Shown here in pieces: positions 34,343 to 46,668 of a DNA stretch of 64,000 nt. The stretch is from the NCBI RefSeq assembly GCF_037975245.1, contig NC_092564.1, positions 29,193,484 through 29,257,483 on the forward strand, given 5' to 3'. A program made the position numbers and the translations under genes. Position 1 is the first letter of the stretch. Each line of letters begins with the position of its first letter. The notes below the pieces were generated by a model. It saw only the letters and a program-made list of their open reading frames with translations, searched no databases and had not been told where the DNA came from. Origin of the DNA: Apostichopus japonicus. Taxonomy: Eukaryota; Echinodermata; Holothuroidea; Aspidochirotida; Stichopodidae.

Positions 34343-35074
34343 ATGAGTGATACTGTTTTAACTCATAACAGTGAGTGTGGATAGACTCAGTTTACAAATT
34401 ACTGGCATCACTGATAAATATTGTCATCTTTATCATCAGTGTAGTTTTTCATCCTAGAGTAACTGGTCATGAATCAGTTGATCTTTCTTATAGATACTGG
34501 ACTGGTTTATGTTTATAGTTCTACCATGTAGCTTGTACTTTCTCTCTCTGAGTTGTGCTCTCCTCCTTCTGTATGCTCTAGCTGCCTCTCTTACGTAATT
34601 CATCACATTGCTGTTTTCTTTGCATCTATTTCAGAGTCTGGATACATGGACTATTTGAGCTCACCTTTAATACTGCACCTTCCATCTTCCTGGCTATGGA
34701 CTCTCCAGGCACATTATATGTTATGTGTATGGAACTGTAGTCCCTGTACTGACCATTGCATGAAAATGTGGTACTATGTTTTGGATTGGTCACAGTGAAA
34801 GCCTAATTGACGGTATCTACATTTGAGTGGAATTAAGTCTCAAAACGAGTGGACCATAATGTTTGCTGCAGGTGGGTGTCTCAGGTATTTTGTTTAGCTT
34901 CCTGCTGTCAGTGTGGGATATTAGCAGAGAACCCTTTGTAGCATTTGGCATACATGGAAATGTGTACTTCCTGGCATCTTGCATACAAATGAATGCTTTG
35001 GGCAATGTGAATGATTTCCACTGTAGTACTTTGCAAGGCAGTCTAAACATGTTGATAAAGTGCTTTTGACATTT

Positions 35075-36033
35075 AAGATATAAGGATCTTTATTGACCAT
35101 AAAAATTGACATTCATAAATACATCGAAATACGTAAAAATCTGATTCTTAAAACGAAAAATTAAGACTACTAAGTCCATGTTCTGACACATATATTTGGC
35201 CTATTTCCTACATAATTCATTGGCAAGATTGAGAATAGCCCTTTGCAAGAAAGAACGCCTGTATCTCTCGGTTCAGCATCTCATGACAATTAGTCTGCCC
35301 GTTTGATTGCTGTAATCTACCCGATGCCCCAGAGGATGTTGGGATGACATGATTGACTTCATATTACTCTGTGATACTCTGACAAGCAACTCATCTACTG
35401 AACTGAGGTAATGTGACCGACAAACTTTCCTTGCTTTAGAAACTAGTCTATTTAACTTGGTCATGTCTCTAGCAGTAGTATTTTCACCCCACGCTGCTAA
35501 ACAGAATGTAATGGTGGTCTTGATTGCCGATTTTAATATAGAATAGAGAAATGAGAGTTGGTCTAGTCTGAATAAATTAAGCTTCTGTAATAGGAACATA
35601 GTGTTCAGGACGGAATCCATACTGTTTCTGGCATAAAATGTTATATTTTGAAATAAAGTTAAAAATATGATTATACAGAAGCCTTTCAACTATTTTGGAA
35701 AAACATGATAATAGTGATATAGGTTGATAATTTTCAAAGTTTTCTGAATCCCCTTTCTTAAAGACAGGGATGACCTTGGCAATTTTTAGCATATCAGGGA
35801 AAATACCGGTACTGAACGACAAATTGCAAATATGGGTTAATGGTTTGGTAATAAATAAGATAACTTGTCTTACAATGCCAGGCTTAAAATCATCGTATCC
35901 AGCTGCTTTATCAGGTTTCATGCAAGAGGTTGCTGTTTTTAACAACTCCTCCTCACTGACAGGATGAGAAAACATGGAATGAGTGTTAACATCAATGTTA
36001 ACAGATTCCTGTGATTTACGTTTGTGGTTGATT
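35075..36033 (-). pseudogene. CR1/Jockey-type LINE ORF2, RT portion and C-terminus (internally deleted)
   Basis: The - strand frame from 35975 reads KPDKAAGYDDFKP, IPVFKKGDSENFENYQPISL, FSKIVERLLYNHI and QYGFRPEH, the RT fingers and motif region. After about 35580 it jumps to a C-terminal region (LKSAIKTTITFCLAAWGENT, LNRLVSKARKVC, SQHPLGHR) without the palm YADD block. RT motifs A to D are therefore deleted. The 3' UTR reaches about 35075. The copy cannot be active. Confidence 0.85.
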
Positions 36034-37290
36034 TAACTTGCCAGTGATGGCCCCAGATTGACGAAAAAGTCATTAAATTTTATTAGCAATATCATGGTCG
36101 GTGTTAATCTCTTTGTCACCATCCTTGAAAGAAGAGGGATACGATGATTGTTTACGACCTTTATGGAGTAGTTGGTTAATGGTATCCCATGTGCCTTTTG
36201 GGTTACTCCTCGCATTATAAAATTTATTGTTGAAATATAATTTTCTAGAAAATTTGATAACATGATTGAGCTTATTACGATATTGAGAATAAATAGTTTT
36301 ATTTACACCAGACGGGTTCTTAATATGACTTTTAAATAGCTTATCTTTTCTTTTGATAGAAACTAGAATACCTGCAGTAATCCACGGGTGTCTCTTTCGA
36401 CGTTTCTTAGATTTGGTGACACATTGCTCAGGAAAGCATTGATTATATATGGCATTGAAATTGTTATAAAACATAGAATAGGCAATGTGTGCATCAGTTT
36501 GGGATGAAACATTTTCCCAAGAAGCATCTCGGATTGTTGAGAAGAAATTCTGTACATTTGTCTTGCAGTAGTTCCTTACATACATAGGGCCCCTTTGTCT
36601 ACTTTTGTGTATGGCAGTTTGGAGAAATATTGGATAATGGTCACTGAGATCGCTTACAAAGATACCAGTTATTAGTTTGCAGTCATCATTGGTTATAACA
36701 TTATCTAAAAGAGTTGCAGAAGTGCAACCCACATGGGTAGGTTTGGTAATAGTAGGAAAAAATCCACTGGCATATAATAAGTTTAAAAAGTCAGCAGATT
36801 TAATATTGTCAGCAAGATCAATATTATAATCACCCATAATGTACGCACTATGTCGTTCATTGGAGAGTTGGGTTAAAATTTTGTTTACGTGTGTCAGAAA
36901 AATATGCAGTGAACTTTTTGGAGGCCTATAAATTACGCCTATGGTATAATTTTTCATTGCTGATGTTATGTCAACCTCTATGAACATTGACAGAATCATT
37001 GAAAATGCTTATATCGTTTCTGAGTTTGAAATTTAAATCTTTGTTGAAAAATGAACAAACACCACCACCTCTCCTTTCGGGACAATGCCTTTCAACAAGC
37101 GTATAGTTATTGATATGGATTAGGGGGGATATATCTGCAGTAAGCCAGGTTTCGGTAAATCCAATGACAGAGAAATCCTTCTTCAATAGAGACGTAAATG
37201 TAGTTATGTCGTCTAAGTTTTTGTTAAGGCTTCGACTATTATGGTGGAATAAAGACAATATGTGTTCGCGAGACATCTTGTTGTATGAAT
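36034..37290 (-). pseudogene. Same LINE, ORF2 endonuclease portion
   Basis: The start MSREHILSLFHHNSRSLNKN at 37276 is followed, after a frame break near 36990, by IGVIYRPPKSSLHIF, IMGDYNIDLAD, a TPT-like segment and LSDHYPIF. These are the APE-type endonuclease signatures of Jockey/CR1 LINEs. A linker (RKRHPWITAGILVSIKRKDK) leads to the RT part. At least two frame breaks are present. Confidence 0.85.
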
Positions 37291-38640
37291 CAATATCCTA
37301 GTAATTGCATGCGATAGCTTCCTCCCCTGTTTCAAGGTATTTTGCAGCTTGCATCGCTATAAATAAATAAATGTACCGTATAACATGAACGCCATCATCT
37401 TTGCATAGGTTCGGCCGAAGAATCCTTTGTTCTGACATTTCTCGCTCTGCTGAGATTAGGAATAAATGTTTTCTTCTTTAGTCTGATAGTTTGAAAGCCG
37501 TCTTCGTCTAGGGATATTTGCCTTTTGTGGGGTTGGATGTTTCCCCTTTGTGTGCTTGCCCCCTCCATCCGCTGAGATCCAGTCTCCGGTTGTGTTCTCC
37601 GTTGTTCTACTACTTTTTGTGTTGGCAATGTCGTCTTTTGTTCAGTTCGCTGTTGTTGGTGGGTTTTCTTTGACTCCTGGTTAGGATTACTCGGGTGTCT
37701 GGATTTCGCGTTATTGTTCTTCTTTGCTGTTGAATCCGTGTTTTGTTCGGATTTCTGTGCCCTGACCTCGTTAGCTTCTTGAATAGCGTGATCGTCCTGT
37801 TCAACCGACCCAGTGACTTATCCCTCAGACTGATATTGTGTTTCGTTTTCATGTGTATCTAGGGTCGAGCCAGTGTCTGTGTTGTCATGGCGATACTCTT
37901 CAAACGTTCTTGGCATTTAAAGCATCTGACCTTTGGGCAATTAGCTTCCCGGTGCCCTTGGACATCGCAAACTTAACATTTGTAGTTAGGACAGTTTCTC
38001 CTGATGTGATCGCTTTCCAAACACAAATTGCATACTTTAGTTTGACCATTGTGCGTTAAGTTCATATTAATCCCGTTAATTCTAATTGCGTAAGGCAAGC
38101 TCTTGTGTTCTTCAGGTAGTTTTAACTGTACATATCGTATTCCGTTCCCGATATTTGGGAATCTGGGGAAGGTCTTTCCTTTCCATTCGCCTCTTATTTT
38201 ACACCCATACTCACAAAGTTTTCCTGTTAGATCTTCGTCCTGTATGAATGAAGGTACTCCGAAAACACTAACAGTTAGGAACGTAAAAACAGTAGAAACT
38301 GATTCCCATTCACGAGGAGTCCACTGTCCAAAATAAGATCAGCTTGTTCCTTTGCTTTTAATGTGATAATCCAGCATCCTAAAGATTTCACACAACTTGC
38401 AATTCCATCTCTACCAACATCATTCATGATAGCATACAAAATCTCAGTATCTTTATATGAACTGTCGGCAACTCTGATGCTACACTCCTTTAATTTCTCC
38501 ACTGTCGCAGAATCCATACTAACAATCTTGTAGGCTAACGAACGTCGCAGGACGTCGTTGCCGAGATCTCCAGCAGAAAAAGTATTCCAAAATTGGAACA
38601 AAATAAAATTTTCTGCTAAATGTTGTCTCAATTAGTGTCT
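37291..38640 (-). pseudogene. Same LINE, ORF1 with CCHC knuckles
   Basis: The - strand frame starting near 38631 reads MRQHLAENFILFQFWNTFSA and a nucleic-acid-binding-like domain, followed by zinc-knuckle sequence at about 38055-37890 (CNLCLESDHIRRNC, then stop, VCDVQGHREANC, then RCFKCQ). A basic, Gln/Arg-rich C-terminus ends at about 37395. Stops and frameshifts interrupt it. With ORF2 below, the copy is near full length (about 3.56 kb) but old. Confidence 0.7.
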
Positions 38641-38774
38641 CAAATAATACAATTTGCAAGATGTAGTGAAAACCACACTCTATTGGTTGGTTATCCAATT
38701 TTTTGACTTCATGAAGTCAGACCAACTTAAAATTGATCTCAAGGATTGGGCTTTTTGATAGGTCTATTTATATG

Positions 38775-39100
38775 TAGAGATATGCACTAGTTAATTGCAA
38801 TTTCAGCCCTCCAAACTAGTGTAGGGATATGCACTTGTTAATTACAATTTCAGCCCTCCAAACTAGTATAGGGATATGCACTAGTTAATTGCAATTTCAG
38901 CCCTCCAAACTAGTATAGGGATATGCAATAGTTTATTTGCAATTTCAGCCCTCCAAACTAGTGTAGGGATATGCACTAGTTTGTTTGCAATTTCAGCCCT
39001 CCAAACTAGTGTAGGGATATGCATTAATTTATTTGCAATGTGACCCTTCAAACTGGTGTAGGGATATGCACTAGTTTATTTGCAATTTCAGCCTTCAAAA
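38775..39100. repeat. 7 x 47/48-bp minisatellite
   Basis: TAGGGATATGCACTAGTT...GCAATTTCAGCCCTCCAAACTAG recurs at 38775, 38822, 38869, 38916, 38964, 39012 and 39059. The first copies are 47 bp apart, the later ones 48 bp. Confidence 0.93.
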
Positions 39101-39323
39101 CTCCAGGCAGTTGCGGGTAAGGAACCTTAAAAAGTTTGTGGTCAGGACCATTGACAACGTAGTTTATACACGAAACCTAAGATTTATGTATATATCCAAA
39201 AAAATTTGTTATTTTTAATTAACTTTCCCTGCGTCAGTTTATCATCAAAAGCTCTATTAGGTAATAACATGTTTCATTTGTAACTTTTCTAAGATTTTGA
39301 CTGATATGATGCTTTTTTTGTAG

Positions 39324-39404
39324 TTTGACGTGAAGTTAGGTGTTGCAGAAAATGTACGTTTGCAGTGTATGCTGAGGGCAGCTATGGAGACCAGGTACAA
39401 TCAG
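39324..39404 (+). CDS. Candidate small exon, unidentified
   Basis: This 81-nt block lies between TTTTTTTGTAG and CAG|GTAAGT (perfect donor), is open in frame 1 (FDVKLGVAENVRLQCMLRAA then METRYNQ) and is phase 0 at both ends. It lies 1.7 kb before the first adducin exon but does not match the adducin head as I know it. It could be a divergent upstream exon or chance. Confidence 0.3.
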
Positions 39405-41086
39405 GTAAGTTTGTTCCTCACTTTTTAAACATCTTAGGTCCAAGCATGTGTTATATTATGTGATATGCCTGCTACTACTGTACTAGAGCCAATAATTATT
39501 TCAGCATGTGACAGAAGACGTTACAAGTATTCATATTTGCTTGCATTTCATTTTTATGTTGTAGGTGATTTCTGTTGGTAGACAGCATAAGGCTAGATAG
39601 GTTGTACATATTCTGCAGTATTTGCCAGTACGCCCTCAGTTTTATCACAAGTTTTTGTAGTATAAGATGGCCGTGTCCATGTGTATGATAAAGGTAACTG
39701 TTGTGTTCATATTGTTGTTGGCGTTGGTACATATTAGTATTCCATGGCATTGGGATTAGTTGGTCATATGCACACTTAGAGTTGTAATAAATAAGCTGTA
39801 TTGATTCCCTTTAGCTATCATCTATTGACAAAGCAAATATTTTTTTAGATAGTTATGGATTTTGGACAAATTTAAGATTTTATATCTTATTTTTTTTTAT
39901 CATATGTTGGTTATAGCCATGATTTTTAGAATAGAAGGTTAATTTTTGACATGAGAAGCATTGTGGGTTGCATGGCATAAGCATTTAAAAGAGCCTTCTA
40001 CTCCTTAATATTAAAGAAGCCATTCACTCTTTAATATTTTCTGAGCATTAAAGGAGTGTTCCAACATTTAAAAGCTAGTTTATGATTTTATCAAGCATTG
40101 TTTATTACACATTTGTTTTCCTTTTCCTCCTATTTTTTGATGTAGAGCTTGCTAGTGGGGAACAAAATACCAGCGCTTAAAGAGAAAAACTGAGTTCTGC
40201 CTTCCCTTGCCATACTATATCTCCCCCCCCCCCCCTTGGATGTCGCAACCAGACTCCTCTAACCACCCAATCCTTTACATATAAACAATGTCCAATCAAT
40301 TGCCAGGTAGTGTTTATAGAGTTATAGAACAACAGTGTTTGTTTCAATTATCTAGGAGACTTCTCTGCATATGCTGGTCTTCTCTACTGCTTTCAAATGC
40401 TAGCTAATGGCTAACCTGATCAATTGTCTTTCTTGATATAGTTTTGCCTTCTTTTGTGTAATCTAAATAATTAAGTCACTCACTGTTTTATTTAAAGGCA
40501 AAAATGAACTAAGGGATTTTTTTTGGATCAACAGATAACTTCTGGAGATGAGTGGAATAACCCCAATGTTGGATGCTTCTCGGCCAAAAGATGTTTTTCT
40601 CATCAACTTCAAAGCAGTTGCTACATATTGATAGATAGTGTTCAAAGTTAAAAGTCTGCGAAAGCAATAGTAATAATAAATCCAGACCAGGTACTAAATG
40701 CATTTAACATGTGCACACTTCGGCAGCCGCTGCTGTGAGTATCCACCTTTATAATTACTTTCATGATTCTTAGAGCAGGTTCCTTTTTTCTTTACTTGGA
40801 TTTTGATCATTTTCTTTAACATCTTTAGCTTGACTTGTCACATTTCGATTTGTTTTGATTAATACCCAGTTGGCTTTATAAATTTGCTGACCACAAAAAA
40901 AAAAAAAAAACTACCTTAAAAGCAATGATGTCATAGATTATGGAGGATTTTTAAATGTTCTTTGAATATTCAATATGTTTGCCTAGCATTACCCTTCCTG
41001 CAAGTTGTTGACCAAAGCAAATCTTTAAAAGCAAAGATGTCATAGAATATGGAGGATTTTGAATTTTTTGCTTTGAATCTTGACAG

Positions 41087-41315
41087 GTCTCAACTATGAA
41101 GTGTGGCCTTTTGTCGATGAGTCAAGAAGCCTTGATTTGTGGTGAGATCTCTACACTATGACTACACGGGGATCGTGGTCGAGGAGGAACAGGAGGATCA
41201 AATCATCAAAAACAAGATCCTATTCTTGCATAACCATGGTATCGTCTGCTGTGGTGGGTCCATAGAGGAGGCGTACTTCCTATCCCTCAACTGTGTAGCA
41301 GCATGCGAGATACAG
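41087..41315 (+). CDS. ADD: Adducin exon: C-terminal part of the aldolase-II-like head (one-base frameshift)
   Basis: Adducin caps actin filaments and recruits spectrin at the membrane skeleton. After GACAG the exon reads VSTMKCGLLSMSQEALICGE, collinear with the vertebrate adducin head just after HTPAGAA. Then, one frame over, it reads YDYTGIVVEEE, KILFLHNHGIVCCGGSIEEA and CVAACEIQ, ending at CAG|GTAAAG. The switch lies around 41153, where a single extra base puts TGA (41159-41161) in frame. The rest of both frames is well conserved, so the break is a recent mutation or a sequencing error. The exon is phase 0 at both ends; without the extra base it is 76 codons. Confidence 0.88.
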
Positions 41316-42480
41316 GTAAAGAATTAGCTGGACTTGGTCCAACGTGGTCGGATTGCTTGTAAAACTTAGCAGTGTGAGGCCAAATGTTCTCTGGTTATAT
41401 TACAGTTTGTTCATTCTCCTCCATTTCAGAACATTTTCGAGACCTGTGAAATTTACAGAGTTTTCCTTTTTTAAGCTGTTTTCTAAAGAGCCGGGAATGG
41501 GGTAAGGGGGTTGAGGGATGAAAATGGACAAGATAAGTCAACTCCAAACACAAAGTAAATGGTATGGATTGAGTTAATCTTTGTTATGACCCTCTCCTCT
41601 GAGAAAAGTTATCTGAAATTTTCAAACTGTTTCCAAACAATATAATCAATTTGGAATTTTTATTGTCTTGGGAATGATTGTATCTCCTAGCCTACACGGA
41701 ACTTGATTTTGCCATTAGCGTAGTCTACTTCTGTATCAATATGTAGTCATTACACTCTTCTAACTCTCTCCACCTCTGAAGATTCTGCTTCTGTACAAAC
41801 TTTTGTTTGCTTTTCTCCGAGTCAAACTAGGCTCTGAGTAACAGCAGAAAGTCACCTGCAATAGCAAAGCCTGCTCCATGAAATGAAAAGAACAGCGGTT
41901 GAAGAAGTATGTTTGACTGGAATAATTGCTAGTCTTGATGCGACTTGCCGACTCCAAATCGGATTTATGGATTTAGATTAAGGCATAGTAGGGAGATGTT
42001 TGCTTTCTAACATGTATGGGCACTAATAATGTTGACATTCATCGATAAAATTCCCATAATATTCTTTTTGATGTCTGACCCCAAGGGCAAGGTTACCCAC
42101 CTGGGAGATGTGTTTCATTATTGACCTTGGAATCCAGGGTCTTTTGGCTACTGTAAATCCTTAGAAAAGCTACCAGTTGAAACTGTGGGAAAAATCTCAC
42201 TTAGAGATCTTTTATGAAAGTCATAATTGAGTTTTCTATTTGTTTGTCTTGAAGGTTCAGCAACACACTTTACTAGTTGGTTGGGATTACAAGTGGTGGG
42301 GGAAGTGGGGGGTGTTGATGGGCAGGAATGGGAGTACTTGGTCCTCTCTTCTCCCTGCAGCATCAAGAGCTGGTTGTCTGGGTTTTGTCAACCTACAATT
42401 TTATCAATCGGTGTGTGTGTGTTTTTTTTTGTCGAGTCTGGGTAACAAATAATGGTCGTTACAAAGCGGATTATCTGCTT
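41316..42480. other. Adducin intron, first part
   Basis: No other gene is seen. The intron is AT-rich with a few open frames lacking domain signal. Confidence 0.5.
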
Positions 42481-42489
42481 TCTAATAAA

Positions 42490-42925
42490 GCCACCCTTAC
42501 CTTACACAAATATATTCGATAAGTATTCAAAAAGTATTCAAAGATTTCCTCAGTATTCAGAAAATTTACCATATAACACACAGTACAAAATAAGTATTCC
42601 AATACTAATATGAATAACTATAAGCCTTCCTCACAGCCAAAATATGTAAATGAGTGAAGTATTCGAATACCTGTTAGGTATTCAAATAGGCATTCGAATA
42701 GGTATTCGAGTAGATTTGGAATAGCTATTTGAATGCTTAGCTCATTTACATATAAGTATTCGCTCATTTAAATAATTTGGCTCTGGCGAATACTTATAGT
42801 TACTCGAATACTTATTCGCTAGTATTCGAATACTTGTATGCTAATTAGTTATTTTATGAAGGCTTAACAGGTTTCTGAATACTTACTCAAATACTTATTG
42901 AATACTTGTATGCTAATCAGTTCCA
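42490..42925. mobile_element. Foldback (palindromic) element built of GTATTCGAATAC motifs
   Basis: The left arm at about 42610-42680 (AATAACTATAAGCC, CAGCCAAAATATGTAAATGAG, then GTATTCGAATAC) is the inverse of the right arm at about 42740-42815 (GTATTCGCTCATTTAAATAA, TTTGGCTCTGG, CTTATAGTTA). The outer parts contain further inverted AAGTATTCA / TGAATACTT copies. No coding capacity. TSDs are not clear. It reads as a MITE-type foldback element inside an adducin intron. Confidence 0.65.
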
Positions 42926-43929
42926 AGTAAGGAGAGTTAGGAATTTGGCCAGCTTGTTGTCCTAGTTATTGATTAAAACTCTCCAAACAAATAATGAGAA
43001 TAACCAGAATTCTGAAGTCTCCTTTTTTATGCAACAACTATAAAATTACAAAACAAAACAAAAATAAAATACAGCTTCTTCAATTTTATGTATCTTGTAG
43101 CATTCATGCACTTGTATGCAAACCGTTTGTTCATCTCTTGTGGCTGTGGCTCTGTCCACTGGTTTCTGCCACACATACTGTGAATGTACTCTGAAGATAA
43201 AACAAATAGAAATAATTAATAATGATAGGGCACAAATATACATTGGCACAATAACCACCCACCAGAAACGGAAAATATAATATATAATATTCAGTGCATA
43301 ATGGACGTCGCAACGCGAGGGAGAGATGGGTGGCTTTAGACCCCACTTTTTTTGCAAGCAAGCATGTTTACACATGTCTTACAACATGTCACAAAGTTTA
43401 TATATAACCTTACTAGCCCTCCCCCCCTGTAATTATTAAAATGATAAAAAATTTGGCCATTGCATATAACCACATATGAAAAACAGAAATGTAATCACAT
43501 TAAACCCTGCATGCCCAACACTCAAATGTTTTGCATTTTTATAACGCTATTTCAAAGGTAAGTAAAATCTCTGTAGTACGGTAAGAGAAACGTCAGACTT
43601 GAACGTGAAGTTTGACTAGGTAAAACTAGGAAACTAATCCAAGTACTGAATGTCCAAATAATTACCAAACATAGGTATTGCCCCATGCACCCATAAGAAT
43701 AAGCTTAACTGTAGTAACCTTATAAGTTTAGGCCTAAACAAGAAATATTCTACACATGTAGCCTTGTCTTAGTTTAATTTGATTATTAATTTTATTAACT
43801 GCAAATATGCTGTTTATCGTTGCACAAGACAGGATAAAATTAAAAGTTGATCTTGGTTATTGTGCCACTGTCAGAAAGTTTCATATGATTACACATAGAA
43901 ATGAAACAGAATAAAGGTCAACATACCAC

Positions 43930-44146
43930 TTATTTTGATGATTTTTCTAGAATACGGCCGCTTTCCTCTCCACTTTATCAAGCAGACTGCATTTTCAGTT
44001 GCATTTTCTTTGTCCATCACCGACTCTGTACTAACTTGTTGATCTTTCATCCAATAAATAACACATTTTTTAGGCTTGGTCTTCTTCGATGGGTCAACAA
44101 TATTTTCCATATTCTTGGATAACTGCAGCAAGTTCTGAACATCCAT
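43930..44146 (-). CDS. Candidate first coding exon of an unidentified - strand gene
   Basis: On the - strand the frame begins MDVQNLLQLSKNMENIV, then KKCVIYWMKDQQVSTESV, then AVCLIKWRGKRPYSRKII and KISG, and reaches TAAGTG|GTATGT, a good donor. The VIYW...V.WRGK.Y..KI.KISG pattern resembles a small chromo/Tudor-like fold that precedes BEN domains in some invertebrate and fish proteins; that resemblance is from memory and unverified. No convincing downstream exon was found. It lies antisense within an adducin intron. Confidence 0.4.
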
Positions 44147-45385
44147 TATTGGATATTTAGGCCTAGGCCTATCGCTGTGGGATAAAATTTATTTTCTTCC
44201 AAGTTTCAGTCTAATGTTAATCAAGTTCAGTCGGGCTGCAAGGACTGGAATAAATTTAGTCCGACTCAAAAACTGAAACATTTATTTCTGCGAACTCAAA
44301 TTCAATCTGCTAATAAAAGTTGAATAAAATTCAAGAGGAATAAATATCTGTTCAAAAGGGAGTATTAAGCACAGAATACTAAAACAGTAAGTCTATGAAT
44401 ATGATCGATGAGATTTTGGAAAGGCTTCAGTTTTCAATCCTCCGCGGTATATTCAAATACTGCCGTGCCTGTGCACTTCACCTTGGCCAGAAAGCGTATT
44501 ATAAATACTAATGTGATGACACTAACATCATGAAAGGAAAGCTGGGATGCTCCTGAGGGTCTTTGTAAGTTTGATGAGCTCAGCTTGTGCCCGCAGGCGT
44601 CCACAGGATTCTGTATCAAATCGTTTGGAGAAGAGGCTTATAAACACAAACATCCGTTTTCCTGATAGTGTTACAATGCTTCTATTGTACCTCATACATA
44701 TTGTACATAATGCTTTTGCCTGTTTGCTATCAAGGTGCTTTGCAGAATCCAGGCATTGGTTATATCCACCATAGAGAAGTTGACATCTTTTTGTTCATTA
44801 AAGAGCAAATAATCAAATAGCCAAGTTTGGTCCAGTTTTGTTGACAGACAAAAAAATTTTGTTGGATAGGAACAAATGAAGTATTATTGCCCAGACAGAC
44901 AGTTGGCTCAAATATTTGCCTGCTGAAGGAGAAGTGCATTTCTGTGCTTGTTCTGTAATGGCAGTATTTAGCTCTTTTGTCCCTTGACAGAGAGATGGAA
45001 GACAAAATGCTTCAATTGAGAAGGATTCAAAGGTTTCATCAAAAGGACGAAATTTCAAACCAGATTTAAGCTAAAAACGACTCTTTAGTGGGTCTTGTAT
45101 TTTTGAAGCATAAATGCCAAACGGATGGTTTCTTCGGCAAATCATGTACGATTTTGTCGTCCTCTTATATGAAATTGTTGAGTTTCATTCTTCGGATGGC
45201 ATATACAAGATGACAAATATAAGAATCTCCTTAGTAGTGTTAGGACCAGCAGAGCAAAGTCGGCAACGAGAAACGACAAAGGAGGAATAAGAGAGATTAA
45301 AAGAGTCGCTCGTAAGACTTGTGTTCGATAATGTAGCAACAAACTGCATTCGAACGCTTTACCGTATGCTAATTATTCGTGACAG
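44147..45385. other. Adducin intron, AT-rich spacer
   Basis: No feature is supported apart from open frames without domain signal. Confidence 0.5.
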
Positions 45386-45550
45386 ATACATGCCGTAGGC
45401 CTGGATAATGTCATCCACCTACCGGATGAAGTCAGAGACAAGGTCGGCGAAGCGACTGCCAAGGACGCAGGTGGGGTCAGTGAGACAGGACACAAACTGA
45501 AGGTCGGTAAACTGGAGTTTGAAGCCATGATGAGACATTTGGACAATATG
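45386..45550 (+). CDS. ADD: Adducin exon: head-to-neck region
   Basis: After GACAG the 55 codons read IHAVGLDNVIHLPDEVRDKV, a linker, then KLEFEAMMRHLDNM and ATG|GTAAGA. This is collinear with the vertebrate segment that follows CEIQ and contains GGPDNL and EFEALMRMLDNLG. It is phase 0 on both sides and joins the previous exon at ...ACEIQ and the next at LDNM/GYITG. No defect is seen. Confidence 0.9.
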
Positions 45551-45917
45551 GTAAGATTTCAAAATGCAAAAATTCCAACTCACTTGGCCTGCAACGTCTG
45601 TGCAGCAGACCAACTAGCCTTATTTGCATTTAAAGATCTGGGCAAACATAGCAAGCATTTACTATGCTAATTGCCAACCGATGGCGTCGCTAGTTAACGT
45701 ATGAGGTTTTTGATCATATGTGTACCAAGCTAATACGCTTTATTAAGTGAGATAATTCAGTGAGAAGTGAGTTGTAGGAAGTCAGTGTGGATAAGCAGGT
45801 AGCTTCGTTCAGTCAAAGTAAACAGCTGTGACGTATCAGGATGGTTGGATACACCATTCGATTTGATTTGTGTCTTACTTGAAACTCTAATTGTTACAGC
45901 TTGATACTCTCTTAGAT

Positions 45918-45918
<1 letters not shown>

Positions 45919-45955
<37 letters not shown>
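45919..45955. repeat. (TA)n microsatellite
   Basis: An uninterrupted TA run of about 18 units in an adducin intron. Confidence 0.95.
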
Positions 45956-45956
<1 letters not shown>

Positions 45957-46360
45957 TTGGCAAGCTCTTGACTTAATAATCAGAATGGTTTCATACGCTA
46001 TTGAACATAATCGATACTTTATCGGTTTGGGGAACTTCATGAAGCTCCCCCATGTGATCTGTTGCACACCCCACCCATTTTGAAAATATTTTCAAGATCA
46101 CCTGCATCCAAAATTGTGCAATATTTCATGGAAATGGCATAGAATCGGAATGTTCCAATTAGTTTGTCCTGAATGCACCAAAGACAGCGAATGTGTGAGA
46201 TTTTCAAAGAGATACTTGTGGAAGACTTGATATGTAATCATTTCATAAGTAAAACAGCAAAGATGGAGGAATGTTGTGCTGCTGATGTTAGATGTAAGAG
46301 TGACTTAGATCTACAACCAGCACAAAAATTTGATCACAGGAACTTTTTAATTTGTTACAG

Positions 46361-46668
46361 GGTTACATAACAGGCAACGTGTACGGCCAGCCGTTTGTGA
46401 GACACGAACTGAAGCCCAAGAGCGACGTCGCCTACCCAGCCGCCTCCACCAACTTCATCTACATCTACGACAACGAATTTGAGAAGAGCAGATACGAGTC
46501 ACCGATCAAGATGTTGAACAGGAGGCAGGCAGAGGAGAAGACGAAATGGCTGAACACGCCAAACACATACTCCAAGGTGAAGGTAGCCCAAGAGTACACC
46601 AACTGGGGAGAGGAAGGGGAAGACGAGGGCTACAAGACAAAGATACACCTGAGTAGTAGTGACATGTA
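46361..46668 (+). CDS. ADD: Adducin exon: neck and proximal tail; 3' splice boundary unclear
   Basis: After TTTGTTACAG the frame reads GYITGNVYGQPFVRHEL, YDNEFEKSRYESPIK, RRQAEEKTKWLNTPNTY and GEDEGYKTK. This matches the vertebrate GYRTGY...Q.REKTRWLN...KTK order of the adducin neck. In vertebrates the exon ends at KTK. Here the base after that codon is A (AAAG|ATACAC), not GT, and the frame runs on eight codons to TAA at 46667. Usable GT donors lie just beyond (CTGA|GTAGTA at about 46650), which with an acceptor at 47800 would keep frame. Within the exon AAG|GTGAAG and AAG|GTAGCC are also possible donors. Confidence 0.88.

Noticed and set aside
40900-41065. Short direct duplication (AAAAGCAATGATGTCATAG / AAAAGCAAAGATGTCATAG)
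   Set aside because: Two about 50-bp copies before the adducin exon are real but too short and isolated to call more than a local duplication.
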